Shown: positions 36,302-48,237, counted from the first letter of the stretch. The stretch: DNA of 64,000 bases from Cyathus striatus (GCA_025738555.1 JAOVFP010000016.1:2418001-2482000), one strand, 5' to 3'. A program made the numbers and translations. Notes: generated by a model from the sequence alone, not told the origin.

Positions 36302-39300
36302 ATGTCGTCTGCCCGCATGCCCCAGTTCTCCCGGAACAACTCCTACTCCCACTACACGCAGACATACTCACAGACACAGGTCAGAGCCTTATGGCGCAAA
36401 TTCGAGCAGTCCTGGGTCCAACCCCGGTACGCCGCCATGCGCAAGAGGAAGGAGGACGTCGTCAAGGAGGAGGATCGTCTGTGGCGTGCCACTCCCGCCA
36501 AGAACCGCACACCCACCAAGGATCACCAAGCGACGAAGGAGAAGAAGCTGGGGGACATTGAGATGGACCACTACGTCTCTGCGAGGAAGGAATGGCTCCG
36601 TCTTGTGCAGGAGGCCAACCTAGGGGACGACGCTTGGGGAGACATGTCTGCCGAGGAGGAGGAAGCTATCAATAAAGCCCTTGGCGCGCATCTGCTGCCA
36701 GAGGACAGCCAGATCGAGCAAGGTGACCAACAAGATGCAATCCAGCATTCCTTACAGACAATGCACAACACAGCATCCTACGTCCAATCCCAACAACTCC
36801 AAGCGTCCACCTCCTCCCTCTCTTCCTCTACCTCCACGCAGCCCCCACAAACACCACAAACGCTCCAACCACCACCAACAGCAATGTCCTCCTCCAGCCG
36901 CGCAGCCAACTTTTCCAACAACAGCTACGAATTCGTCAACCCTGAGATGTTTGGCTCAGACGACGACGATGCCTTGTTTAAAATGGTACGTCCATCCATC
37001 CCTGCACGCCATAATGCACCACGTGCTGATGTGTATCTCTAGCCACCGAAAGAAATTATATCGGAAGACGAGGATATCGGGATTCCCCTGCGCGCCGGGT
37101 GGGGCACTGAGAGCAGTGGCTACACTACGACCTGGAGTATGTCTTCCTCCCGTGGTGGATCGACGCAGAGCTCGAATCAGGGCTCGCCCGAATTTGGTGG
37201 GGGCAATGTCCTGCCTCAGCCAGTGGCTTCTACTTCCGCCTTCTCTTCTTCCCTTCTACATTCGAGGGTATCGTCCGAGGACGCTCCGAAACGGAGCTCC
37301 AGCGGAGGATCACAAGAGCGAGATCAGAATCAACAGGAAAAACCCACCTCTTCAACCACAACCACAACCTCATCACTCACCATCGCAAAACAACGTATTC
37401 CAGGCCCATCCTATATCGGGCCCGTCCTAACCACCCTCTCCGAGCCCACAGACGAAGAATCCGAATTTGAAAAATTCAAAATGCAAATCCGCATTCAAAA
37501 AATTATAGAGTTCCACCAGGAAGCAGCGCGCGCCGGGATCAAGCTTGCGCTTGATATTCATAATGCGCATAAAGCCGCTTCGAGGGATTTGAAAGGAAAG
37601 TCGAGGGACGATGCGGTCAAGGTGGCTGAGCATGAGCGATTTATGCGTGAGTTGCAGGGTGTTAAGGAGGAGGAGAGGCGGAGGGTTGTTGGTGAGGAGA
37701 GGGAGCGTCGGAGGGCAGAGATTAAGAAGCGTGGGCGCGGGAGAGGGGAGAAGGGGGATAGTGGAGAAGCGTTGGAGGAGGGGGAATTTGAGGTTGATTT
37801 GGAGGCGCAGTTTGGGGTCGGTGAGATTGTGAGAGGTGTGCATGGTGCTAAGGCGTTTTCGCCGTCGGCTAGTGCTAGTGCTGCTGCGTCACCTACGGAA
37901 GAGAGGTTCCAGGATCCGTATAGCAATTCTTCATCGTTCTCGTCGTATATGGACCATGGGCATTGGGAGCCACCTCAACAAACGAAATCCTCCTCCCCTT
38001 CAGGCATGCAAACGCGCAACTCGATGCGTGTTCTTCCCCCCGTGCAACGGGACGAAGAGGAAGAAGAGTATGAGGGAGAGGAGGAAGAGATTCCAAGCGA
38101 TATTATGGCTGCTCTTGTTGCTGGTGGCGGACTGGAGACGCAACAAGATTGGCTATTCGGTTCTTCATCCACTTCCACGTCCACCTCTGCATCTGCTGCT
38201 TCTTCCATGGTTCCGTCTTTGGCCAGTTCGTTAGCTTCATTGACCAATTCAATCTTGGGCTCCAATACTACTTCGTCGAGCTCCTCGGCGGCAGCAGCTG
38301 CTGCTGCAGCGAAGAAAAAAGTCTCTACTCCCCCAGCGTTTTTGGACGATGTGGGCTGGGATAAAGGGAAGGCGAGAGAGAGCACTGGTGCGGGTGTTGC
38401 GGGCCTTGGTGCGTGGGGCGGGAGAGGGCAGGGTGTAGCTATGGCCTCGAAGGAGAGTGAGGGCGTGTGGGGGAAGAGTAATGCGCGGCTGGGGCAGACG
38501 AAGGCTCCGATTGCGCAGCAGGAGGAGGGCATGTGGGGGAGGGCGCAGAATGTACAGGAAAGTGAGGGGATGTGGGGGAAGTCGAAGGCGCAGCCTCAGC
38601 ATCAGCAGGAGGAAGGCGTGTGGGGTAAGTCGAAGGCGCAGTTGGCGCAGGTGATGGCGCAGACTTCTCAGGAAAGCGAAGGCGTGTGGGGGAAGACGAA
38701 GGCCCAGCTTGCGCAGTCGCAGGAGGAAGGAGTTTGGGGGAAGACCAAGGCGCAATTACTCTCTCAAGAACCCGAGGCTCCATGGGGAGAACCGAAGCGG
38801 GGAATTGTACATCCTCCCACCTCGGCGACACCCGTCCAGAGCGGATGGAAAAAACCAGGCACCGCGTCTGCTACGCCTGTTCAAAGTGGCTGGGCTGCGA
38901 AGGAGGGAAGGAGCACACCGTCCTTGTTTGGCGAGGCTGAAGATACTATTGCCTCCAAGCTCGGTATGAGGGGGCAGACTGCATCCGCAATGAAGGCTTC
39001 ATTTGCCAACAACAACCCTTTGCGAAAGGGCTCCCTTCTGGCCGATGAAACCCCCGTCATGGGCAAGATGACACCATCTGCCACTCCCTCTGCACCCATC
39101 CCCGTCACGAAACAGAAGATGTCCAAAAAGCAGCGCCAGCAAGCTATCAAAAAGGGATTCAACGTGGAAGACCTTGACGGAGAGGAAGAGGCTGAGCATG
39201 AAGGATACAAGTCCTCTGATTTGCTCTCTACGCCTCGTCCGTCTAAAGCGCCGTTCTTTGAGCAGTGGGATGAAGGGCCTTCCACTCCGCGCCCGTTCCA

Positions 39301-40426
39301 GGCCCGCGGGCTGTCGCAGGTACCGGAGCTTTCAGGGCGTCCTGAGCCGGTGCATCGTCCTAGCGGGTTGAGGAATGAGATTCCTGTTGCGACGCAGGCT
39401 AGCGAGAGTAGTGGAGAGTTCTGGATGCCTGGTACTGCGAAGGGTAACTGGGCGGAGCCGGAGCAGGCTGCGGCGGATATGTGGGCGCCTGCGGGGCCTG
39501 CTAAAGCTGCGAATGGTAACGGGAAGTTTTGGAATTCCATGTTGAAGGAAAAGACTGTGCCGACGCCGCAGGCAGGGACTCGTACTGTGGGACGCAAGTC
39601 GGCGTTTGAAGCCCCACAGGAATCTGCTACGCCTGCTAGTATGTTGAGGAAGGGCAAGGCGGTGAAGGGGAAGACTAAGCCTGTTATGGTTGAGGAGATC
39701 CCGGATGAGGAGGACGAGTCGTTTGATAATCTTCCGGTGGATTCTAGGTATATTCTGGAGCCTAAGCAACCTAAGCCGCAGGCGCCCCCTACTGCTTTTG
39801 ATAATATCATTTCGTACCAACCCGACAATGGCGAGGAAGAGGATGAGGAAGATGATGAAGAGGAGTACGATGACATGGGATGGAGCTCGAATGTGCCTAC
39901 CCCTTCAACTGCACGTACCTCTCCGCCAGAGGCTATCGATATTGACGGTGTCGACCCGCACTGGCTTGAGCAGGCTTCACGCAACTTGCAGACGACCAAT
40001 GCAAAGATGGAGAAGCTCTTTGGCGGGGCTGACTCAGGGACTGTGAAGGCCAAGCCGGCGCCGCCGCAGACGCGCTGGGGCACTTCGCTAGGTCATGCGC
40101 ATGATTCTTCATCCTCGTCCTCGTCGGCTTCTTCTCCGTTCTTCACTGATAGCGAACAGTACAAGTCGCCATTTGAGATGCTTGGGAATAAGCGGGCGGT
40201 TCCGACAAAGGCGCCTGAGCCACCCAAGATACCTACACCACCTAAAGCGGCGCCAAAGGTGTCTCCTGCGCCTCCTGCACCTGTACCTGCACCACCGGCT
40301 CCCGCACCAAAAGCTGCCGCTCAGGCAAGTACACCCATAGAGAAGGCCAAGGCACCCGTTAAGCCTGAGCCCGAGTCGAAGAAAAATAATAAACCTTCGA
40401 AAGGGAAGGGGAAAGGACGACGATAA
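36302..40426 (+). CDS. Large disordered protein with WGK tandem motif (1355 aa), function unknown
   Basis: Exon 1 (36302-36985, ATG of MSSARMPQFSRNN) and exon 2 (37043-40426) join in phase 0 over a 57-base intron (GTACGT..CTCTAG). The N-terminal about 140 residues are helical and charged (VRALWRKFEQSWVQPRYAAMRKRKEDVVKEEDRLW) and look folded. Most of the rest is low complexity: Ser runs, an Ala run, acidic blocks (EEDEEDDEEEYDD) and a Pro/Ala-rich tail ending in basic KPSKGKGKGRR. A helix at about residues 480-610 is Glu/Arg-rich. In the middle a motif E-x-E-G-(V/M)-W-G-K-(S/T)-K-A-Q recurs about six times. I do not recognise the family. The regular Trp-Gly motif and the basic tail would suit a scaffold or nucleic-acid-associated protein, but this is inference. 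Confidence 0.78.
38451..38795 (+). repeat. Intragenic repeat coding for the EEGVWGKxKAQ motif
   Basis: Within the 36302 gene a unit of about 17-23 codons is repeated: ESEGVWGKSNARL, QEEGMWGRAQN, ESEGMWGKSKAQ, QEEGVWGKSKAQLAQ, ESEGVWGKTKAQLAQ, QEEGVWGKTKAQL, with a decayed last copy EPEAPWGEPKR. Spacing alternates because the linkers differ. The W-G-K core is the best-conserved part. Confidence 0.85.
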
Positions 40427-41036
40427 ATTATTATGTTTATCTTCCTGCTGTTTTCATTTTTTGCTTTAGACATTTTTTCTCTTTTTGTATGTATATTTAG
40501 TTAGACTTGCTTTTCTAATCCAATTTGCTTTCCTTTTTATTTCTTTGTTTGCTTTGTGGTCGAAGGATTTCTGCTTTCTTTGGTTGTTGTCAAGACTTCG
40601 TCTGTGGGGAGCTGTGCTGGTGTGGGGTTGGGAGGGGCATGGGTTCCTGCTGGTCGATCTGATTCTGTTGTTTTTATATTCAAGCACTGTTTCGTTAACA
40701 ACGTGGAGGCGGCACTCGTTGTGATCGTATAGAGTATCGGCGTACGGCGAAATAGTGTACATATCACAATTGCTGTCAACTTTGCAAAACAAGTACATGT
40801 GAAATGAAGGTTAATGGGCGAATAGTGAGGGGACTTCGTAAGATTGCGTGTTGTGAGTGTTGGTTGAAGGTTCTGTCAGTAAGGATATCACCTGTGCTTC
40901 TGTCCCGAGTTGATAGGGTGGAGTCAGAATACTTATATTGCATGAAGAAGGCTATGATACAGGTGTTACTTGAGTAGAATATAATTGTGAGTGTAAATAT
41001 CTAAAATATGGTAATATGGAGATAAAAGGATACTTA
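40427..41036. other. 3' flank of the WGK gene
   Basis: T-rich sequence directly after the stop codon (attttttgctttagac, tttttctctttttgtatg) fits a 3' untranslated region and polyadenylation zone. No gene is seen in the rest. Confidence 0.5.
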
Positions 41037-41552
41037 GTGTGAGGAGGTTGTGGAATGACCAGCCGGGGTGCGTCGGGGAGGTCGAGAGGACCAACCTGAT
41101 ACTTATTGTTTTCTATAAGCGACGTCAAGAGGGAAGGAAGTGAGAGGGGATGGAGAGGGTGTATGTGCTCTGAAGGGACGTATTCTTCCACAAAAACTAG
41201 AGCTTTTACTCGAAGGAATAGAAAGGGAAAGAGATAGATGGAATGCATACAACACCCTCTCGCAGAGCTCCAGCAGCAACATCCACTTCCTCAGTCGTCC
41301 AAGGTGGCTGCCCTAGAAATGCAAACCAATAATGAAACTCGTATTCTTGAAGTCCGCCCGTCTTGCAGTCCTTGATAACAATCAAGCTTGCCGGGTAAGA
41401 TACATACGCCGGAAGAGACTCAGCGGAGGGCTTGAGCATGGAAAAACGATGGATCTGTGAATATTGTGGTATTGAAGGGGAGAAGGCTGGGGCAGATGGC
41501 TTGTGACTGGGTCAGGTTGATCAGCGGTTAGACAGGCCGTTTGTTTGGATCC
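41037..41552 (-). pseudogene. Decayed partial duplicate of ATG7 (5' flank plus exons 1, 3, 4, 5 fragments)
   Basis: Read on the minus strand, this block matches the functional ATG7 at 56335-57390 in the same order, with deletions. It starts in the ATG7 upstream flank (gatccaaacaaacggc in both), passes the position of the start codon, where the ATG and the following about 75 bases are lost, and picks up exon 1 as SAESLPAYVSY (ATG7: [11 protein letters not shown]). It then jumps to exon 3 ([18 protein letters not shown] against [18 protein letters not shown]), to the end of exon 4 (VPSEH) and through intron 4 into exon 5 (cccgacgcaccccgg against cccacacaccccgg). Intron 4 is retained but its GT donor reads AT. 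Retained intron and flank mean a DNA-level copy, not a retrocopy. It cannot encode an enzyme. Confidence 0.85.
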
Positions 41553-42695
41553 GAGAATGTTGGTAAACTCTGATGGCGGAGCCTTCATGCAGCCTGCAAT
41601 TTGTTGTACTTACGTATGAGTCTACACAAAGTCTATGTCCTTCACCCTAGCACTACTGACAGAAGCAACGCCCATTCAACAGCTTTCCTCGATCTACATA
41701 TTATAAAAATGGTGGTTTACTTGGAGGGTGCGCTGGAAGTAGTTTCGGTCACGGAGTCGTAGAGTGCAATTTCCAAACTGAAGTGAACTATTACATAACT
41801 TATTAAGCCTATGAGTCAAAGTTCGTGACGTCAAACTCACTAGTCAAATTACTTAGTCTACGGCGCTAAATATTTGTATACATAACCATGCTCAACCTCA
41901 CCTTGACCTCACTGAGGGTCACCTCTCTTTCAACTACAGCTGCAGCATGAATACGTTCTCTTTGTATACACTTAACGCACTCTCAATTCACAAGTAGGTC
42001 ATCCAGGATGCTATCTTCGCGGTACAAGTTACGCCTTGAGCTGCCTAAAGTGGGATCTCGATCTTTCTTATACAAAACTAAAATGTGACTTAAATCGTGC
42101 CTTCTCCATTCAGATTACCAAATATTCTCCGAAGACTTATCGTTACTTGTTATCTTCAAATATGTTTTTATAACATTAATACTACAGTTAATACGGTATC
42201 GCGACGGGGACCCGCTATCTTTTCTAACAAACTGAGCCCAAAGCAATAATCAGCACGACAATCTATGATCCTTGAGCTGTATGCGAGCCTCGTCTCTTCT
42301 ATGAGCCACCCTCAGTATTATCAATGGTGGGAAGATCGATGAGGACTTGGCCAAATAGGCTCGTTTTCGTACACGAGATTTTCATACGATGGAATCGTTG
42401 CTTTCTACTTGCTAGTGCCCTGAGAAAAGTGACTGACTCCCTGATACTTGTGCTACGGTCATATACAAAATGGGTAAATAAGTAACCCTTATTCTTACTA
42501 ATGGACGTCGTGTTGACTTGGCATTTTCAATCCGTTCCAAGGTGATTCACATTCTTAATGTGAAGCTTATATGGTTCTTTGTCAATCTGGCGATAATATC
42601 TTTCACCCTAATTCTGTCTCATTCACTCATTCAGTACATATGAACTTGTATATTAAAACAGAAAATAACACTGATTCCAGCCATGATTACACAAA
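41553..42695. other. Gap without a supported gene
   Basis: AT-rich DNA with no open frame of note lies between the ATG7 fragment and the small gene at 42696. No repeats or RNA genes were recognised. Confidence 0.5.
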
Positions 42696-43570
42696 ATGAT
42701 CCCCAACGCCCAACCCTCTTCAGCCTCTGCATCATCCTCCGCTACTTCTCACCCTCCTTCCACTACCCCTCACCCCCCCGCTGCTGCTGCGACATATCTT
42801 GACGATGCCATTTCTCACACCCCTTCTGCCACGGCATATCTTGACGCCACCACTCCTCACACCCCCACTACCACAACATATCCCGATGCCGCCACTCCTC
42901 ACCTACCCCCCGCCATTCTTCACACCCCCGTTGCAACGACATATCTGAATCCTGACGACACCACTCCTCACCCACCCACTGCCATTCCTCAGATCCCCGA
43001 TGTCACGATATACCCTGAACTACGCAATGTAATGGTATTTAAATCACTTACTAGTCCAAGTCAGAAAAACAAAAACATCAACATTGATATCGAGGTCGAA
43101 ACGACTGACGCAAATGTCCCTGAAAGGGTTCCCTATAAAATGCTTCAATTACTCAATGTACAGGATCCAGCAGAACAACAGAATTTCACAAATGCCAAAA
43201 AATATATGGATTTATTAGCCAAAGCAATCCAAGATGGACTTTTCGGGAACTTTAGGCTTAAAAATATTTCTATTTAGTGGGTATTTTTCTTTGGTTTTAC
43301 CTTGTAACAATGCTGATCAGTTGACAATACTGCAGTCGCTTAGTTCATGCGACGAGCACTGATATTGCAACCCGCATCACAACCGCCGATAGGCCTCACT
43401 TCAACTTGCATGTCAGACTCTACGAGTGCAAAGCTACTTACACCATGCATGCCTACGTCCGTCCTGAAAGCACCGTCATCCATATAGAAGATGCTGAAGA
43501 AGTAGCGGAATTGACCTATATTCAGGATAGGAAGATTATCGTAATCAAGAAGGCTGAGTGGGCAGTCTAA
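42696..43570 (+). CDS. Two-exon gene with Pro/Thr repeat N-terminus (271 aa), function unknown
   Basis: Exon 1 (42696-43276) and exon 2 (43336-43570) join over a 59-base intron (GTGGGT..CTGCAG). Splicing removes the in-frame TAG that would end exon 1 and reads ...KNISIYRLVHATST. The first about 110 residues are an imperfect repeat of a T-P-H-T-P-x-A-T-x-Y-L-D type unit, seen about five times. The rest looks folded: acidic INIDIEVETTD, helices (MLQLLNV, MDLLAKAIQDGLF) and beta-like VHIEDAEEV/IIVIKKAEW near the end. No family recognised. It is convergent with the kinase gene at 43905-45316. Confidence 0.6.
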
Positions 43571-43904
43571 TTTAAATATGATAATATAACGAGTTCTTGA
43601 ATGCTAATTAAGTACTTATCATCAATGTATTCTCTTGCTGTCCCAATGGCGGCCAGTGGAGTAGTCTGTGTGTGTGAAGAATGAGTTTAAGGCGAGGAGG
43701 TAACAGGTTGTCCCGGAGTTTTTGGTGATTCAAGTCCTGGAGAGTTTGTTAAATCGTGCTGCTTGTGGGGCCTTCAGTGGATCTGGTTACGGAGGTTAAT
43801 GTAGATATGCTAGCAGAGCGAAGTGAACTTCTCTGATCTTGGAGAGGCACCAAGCTGTATATACTACGTATTGAAAAAGAAAGTCATACATCTACACGAG
43901 CAAA

Positions 43905-45316
43905 TTAGACTACCCCAACGTGACGCCATTTCTGTCCACCTCCGCGTTCAATTCCTACTTCATTGTCAGCTGCCCTTTTATTTTTGTACCTCTTCTTGCT
44001 CTCTTTGCATCCACTAGGAACTTTTCTGCTAGAAACTTTGCTTTGTTTCCATTCACTGGGGATAAGTCGTACTACCTCTTCAGCATCAATCCTTTGCTCC
44101 GGCACATAGCAAAAGATTCTGTAAATGAGACTCCGAAACGCATTAACCTCTTCTACTCTGAAGCCCTTCTTATCTCTAATACCAATACCTACTATTGGCA
44201 CCATCCGGTTCGTTCCTCGATACACGCCATTTTCCAGGAAATATTCCGCACGTTCAGTCCACGCGGTCCACCACTTATCCGGAAGCCTTCCAAGAGTTTT
44301 AACCATCATCGGAATCATATCCTTCTCTTGATTGTAATTGGATCCGAACGGAGCATGTTTCTTGTTCAGAATCATGTATATAAGGACTCCGAGCGTCCAA
44401 ATATCCATAGACGGAGCAGGAGAAACGATATCGTGGAAGAGGATTTCGGGAGCGCGAAGCAAGAGAGGCATGTTAAAATTTAACGGCTTGTTGGACTGAT
44501 GATGTGAACTGCATAAGAACGACTCTCCAAAATCACAGATCTTGACATGAACGTTAGCAGAAGAGAGGCAAATTTCGATTACGGGATATCGGCAGTTTCG
44601 ATGATGAACTATCGTTGTAGGACGGTGTATGGAAGGGGGGACTGGATCGTCATTATTCCAATACTTGATGGGCTCAATCAATGGTTCTCCATATATACGA
44701 TTCAGCTCTGTAAGGGATGCGTTTTGAAGTTTAGAAGAGTAGAAAAGCACGTTTCTAAGGTGTAGATCTACAACGGAATATTGATAAATATTTAAGAGCG
44801 AGGTCTATACAAGAGTGATCACTTACCACCATGAATAATGCCGCACTTATGAAGATAAGCAACGCCAAGTGCAACCTGTGCAGCAAGTTTCTTGGTTACA
44901 TCCGGCGGAAAATGATCATGATTATTTCCATAGAAATCTTCGACCTTCTCGTTCAGATTTATACCAAGAATTTCAGTAACAATACAGTGATGCGTTCCAT
45001 TTGGTCCTTGAATTATGAATGTGTCGAATATGCGGATCACATGGTCCTTGCCAGGATGGGAGTCCCCTTTCTCCTGCTGCTGCTGAAGGTGTCGCGAGAT
45101 GGAGAGTTCAGAAGAGTTGGCGGATGAATTAGCAGAGAGAACTTTCAGAGAAGCAAAGCGTTTCAAAAGCAGATCTTCAACGAGCCATATCGTGCTGTAG
45201 CCTCCGAAGCCAAGCTTGTTGATGACGCGATAGCGGTCTTTGAATGTATCGCCGACATAAATGGGATGAAAACCGCCTACGTAGTAGTGCTCCGCACTAT
45301 CGAATGGAAGTCCCAT
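43905..45316 (-). CDS. SRPK-like protein kinase, paralogue 1 (450 aa)
   Basis: Two exons on the minus strand (44827-45316 and 43905-44767) are joined over a 59-base intron (GTAAGT..TTGTAG). The chosen start is the first ATG (MGLPFDSAEHYY). Kinase motifs are in order: glycine loop KLGFGGYSTIWLVED, ATP-binding Lys in ASLKVL, hinge after IVTEILG, catalytic loop IIHGGDLHLRNVLF, ICDFGES (DFG), LRAPEI (APE) and DIWTLGVLIY. The domain order and the wide insert between catalytic loop and DFG fit fungal SRPK-like kinases, which phosphorylate Ser/Arg-type proteins. The usual HRD is HGGD, so the Arg is missing. A basic C-terminal tail (SKKRYKNKRAA) is absent from the paralogue at 53114. The 6-kb transposon lies 200 bases upstream of its start codon. 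Confidence 0.88.
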
Positions 45317-45509
45317 TTGTAAGTTAGTGCGCAAACGTAGATAAAAGAGAGATGTTGAAGAGTGTTGCTGTTGCGAGTGGAGCGAAGGCTGGCCGAAGGT
45401 TGTTAATATATATGTAACATACCTGTAAATATGTACAAACTTCAGTCACCGAATCCCGACTCTTCAGAATGCATCACGTGATCCTTACAAATTTAAAGTC
45501 GAAAACGAA
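45317..45509 (-). promoter_or_regulatory. Remaining proximal promoter of SRPK-like kinase 1
   Basis: About 190 bases separate the kinase start codon from the transposon insertion. The segment gaaggttgttaatatata..atgtacaaac is also found upstream of kinase 2 (about 54516-54571), so it is an ancestral promoter segment shared by the pair. The insertion has pushed all more distal promoter DNA 6 kb away. Confidence 0.55.
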
Positions 45510-45518
45510 GCAGTGAAC
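45510..45518. repeat. Target-site duplication, left copy (9 bp)
   Basis: gcagtgaac at 45510-45518 directly precedes the left inverted repeat and is identical to 51564-51572, which follows the right inverted repeat. Confidence 0.92.
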
Positions 45519-45760
45519 TAGACCGGTAGCCGGTCGGTATCGTGACAAGTCACGTTATATGAACGATTGTATCGTATCGATATACCGACCGGTCCAACTG
45601 GTCAGATTTGAAGCGTCTGTCCCTTACGTCCCCAAAAATTTCCTTTTTTGGATTCTCGGCTCTCTCGCACATCGCGTTGACTCTTTCCGTTCTCCGTGCT
45701 CCTCTCCTCCCCCTCCTCCATTCTCCCCTCCTCCACTCTCCCCTCCTCCGCTCTCTCCTC
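45519..45760 (+). repeat. Left terminal inverted repeat (242 bp)
   Basis: It matches the reverse complement of 51322-51563 with only a few substitutions, at least some of them C/T (cgtgacaag left, catgacaag right). The outer part contains short internal palindromes (ccggtagccggtcgg; ataccgaccggtcc). The inner end is a C/T minisatellite of a ctcccctcctccact unit in 3-4 copies, ending ctctcctc. Homology stops exactly there. Confidence 0.93.
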
Positions 45761-45803
45761 TTATGTACTCTTCATTTGTTTACTACTACCAATTACTACT
45801 TCT

Positions 45804-48237
45804 ATGAGTCTCGTCAACCTCTCACTGCCTGAAATTCGAGCTCTTTCAACCATACAAGATGCAAAATCCCTAGTTGAGCAAGTTATTCCTATTGAGTGAA
45901 GACTACGCGATGAATTTTGGAGTGAGTACAACGAGAAACACATTATACATGGACTCAAAGCCTGTCTTTTGGTATTCGTGGCCTCAAATGGAGTGATAGT
46001 ACCTCAGGAGTTTCAGATGAAGGCGACGCTTGCCCTGTTGGCTGGAAAGGACTCTCTGGTGGATGTCGGTACAGGGTATGGCAAAACCCTGTGCATAATC
46101 TTGCCATGTCTACTTTTTCCAGAGGAGATTTCACTGGTCATCTCCCCTTTGAAGCGACTTCAAGCATTGCAGCTACTCGAGCTTCAGAAGTATCAAATCA
46201 CAGCAGTATCCATCAATGAAGATACACCGAAAGATGATGTACTTTGGAAGGTATGTATGACATGTACTCGTCTATACTTACTACATTTTGTTATAGGATA
46301 TTGAGAATGGACACTATACGGTGCTACTCGTGCAACCTGAGCAACTTTTTGTCTTCAATGGTCACTGGCCCAGACTGTCTCGACTTCTGAAGAAACAAGG
46401 GTTCTACTTGCGAATAAAACGTGTTCATGTTGATGAAGCACACATGATATATACTGCTGGTCTTCCTCATTATGGACTACCTGCATTTTGCCCTGCGTGG
46501 GGCCGCCTTGGTGACTTTCATATTCGCATTTCCAGCAAAACCATCTTTCAAGTGCTATCTGGTACACAGCCTCCTCATATCAAGAAAGTGATCATGGAAT
46601 CCCTTCATTTCCAGCCCTCGAAAATATCTTCCATCAAAATCTCAAGCAACTGCCCTAATATTTCTTATGCAATACATGAAGCACCACTTCCACTTTCTGA
46701 CCTTCGAAATCTTGACTTCCTCATTCCCTCTCCATACCCTGCTGGTTTCATACTGTGAAAATTAATTGTTTTTCATGATAGCATTCCATCAACACAAAAT
46801 GCAAGTGATCACATGAACAGCCTTCTCCCTTCAGACCTTCAGAACAAAGGGACTGTGCGGCACTACCACAGTGGCATGTCCACTGAGTACTTGAAAACCG
46901 TCTTTGAAGACTTTGCATCTCCTACCGGAACCTGTCGAATTTTACATGCAACGGAAGGAGCATCCACTGTGCGACTTTATAATTAAGTATATCAGACTTT
47001 GCTAAATAATTATACAGGGTTTGGATGTGCGTGATGTTTCAGCTGTCATACAATATGGCACACCATGGGATCTTCCTACATGTTTGCAAAGAGGTGGTCG
47101 ATGTGGCTGTGATGGAACAACAGAATCAATATTTCTTATTTTACATGAACCATGGGCGAAAGAAATTGATTTATCTGTGGCACAAATGATTGACAATTGT
47201 AGTGGGGTGGATATGTCAGATCCTGATAGACCGAACATTGGAATATTGTCTGACAAGTCAACAAAGCGAGATTGCACTGGAATCGGCATTCTAAATGCCA
47301 TTCAAAACTCCCATGAACATTGTTTAAGGCTTCTTTTTAATAAGGTGAATGGAGACGAATCTCCAGATGGTTGTTAAAATGATTTTGCTTAAGTTTATTT
47401 GTTGACAGTACTTCAGTATCATTTACAGGTCGTTTTTGTTGCAATAGTCCAGTGCATAACTCGGACAATTGCAAATTTTCATTCCATCACTTCTTTCCAA
47501 ATCAACTACTCTACAGTGACCTGGAATGCAAACTAGTGTACTATGGTGATCATGACGACCCTACTAGGCGACAGCTGGAGTCACATCGCAATGATCTCAA
47601 GAGAAAGCAATTTAACTCTCACCACCCCAAACCTCAACGCACCTCTTTAGTTTCCTGGCTTGTGGACTGGAGACATAGAACATGGAAATGTGATTCATTG
47701 TGCAGTGTTCGACCACCTGCTTTCATACTCAGTGATAAAGAGATTCATATGCTTGCACAAACAAATTCTGATGACATAATTTCACCAGAGTCTATAGGTA
47801 TCTTGCTTGAGAGGCCAGAGGAGTGGGTAAGCAAGTGGGCAATGAGTATTCATCAGTGCATTAGCAGCTTCGACCAAGAACTAGTGAAGATTACTGAAAG
47901 AGTTGCTATGGAGAAACAGCAACAGCGAAAGCGAGCCAAGATTGATGAACAGCAGCGACAATTAAAAGCCAACAAGAAGCTCTTTTTGGAAACATCAAAG
48001 AGGCATGAGGATGAAATTTCAAGTCAATTTGAAAATATTGATGCAGATACAGCTTGCAAGGAGTATCAGAAGAGGTTCTCTGAGTTTGTTGCTGAGATGC
48101 CTGTACAGTCAATTCAAGTGCAACACCAAGCTGCTTTTCAGCGTGAATCTGAAGACCTTCAGAAACAGGTGAAGGCACATCTGGAGAAGCTAAACCCAGA
48201 GGAGCTTAGACAGCTTAGACAACTCATGTTTGATTAA
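45804..48237 (+). pseudogene. RecQ-like DNA helicase of the transposon, interrupted by two TGA codons
   Basis: Four exons (45804-46250, 46297-46968, 47018-47369, 47417-48237) stay in one frame for 764 codons, apart from TGA at 45897-45899 and 46756-46758. RecQ motifs are in order: TGYGKT (Walker A), VISPLKRL (Ia), VDEAHMI (DEAH box), LSGTQPPH (III), KLIVFHDS (IV), ATEGAST-GLDVRDV (V) and QRGGRCGCDG (VI). Motif VI normally ends GRDG; here the arginine is Cys (codon 47108-47110). After it come Cys-containing segments (HCLRLLF, GRFCCNSP), as in the RecQ zinc-binding region. The last about 200 residues form a charged coiled coil ending ELRQLRQLMFD. Expanded families of such helicases are known in mushrooms. 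The intact ancestor would unwind DNA 3'-5' by ATP hydrolysis, in transposition or replication of the element (inference). Confidence 0.88.

Noticed and set aside
37427..40083. Minus-strand frames up to 400 codons opposite the WGK gene
   Set aside because: Shadows of the biased plus-strand coding sequence; they would read Ser/Leu-rich nonsense through the WGK repeats.
41206..41588. A separate small ATG7-like gene at this locus
   Set aside because: The start codon, exon 2 and most of exon 4 are missing, a splice donor is lost and the adenylation domain is absent; it is a fragment.
45559..45807. Open frames inside the inverted repeats (82-97 codons, present in both TIRs)
   Set aside because: They lie fully in the TIRs, end in a Pro/Ser minisatellite string and have no motif; they come from the repeat and are not genes.
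45890..45960. Treating the TGA at 45897 as part of an intron (gtgaag donor)
   Set aside because: The sequence after the stop continues in the same frame as good protein (RLRDEFWSEYNEKH), so an intron would remove coding sequence; a nonsense mutation is simpler.
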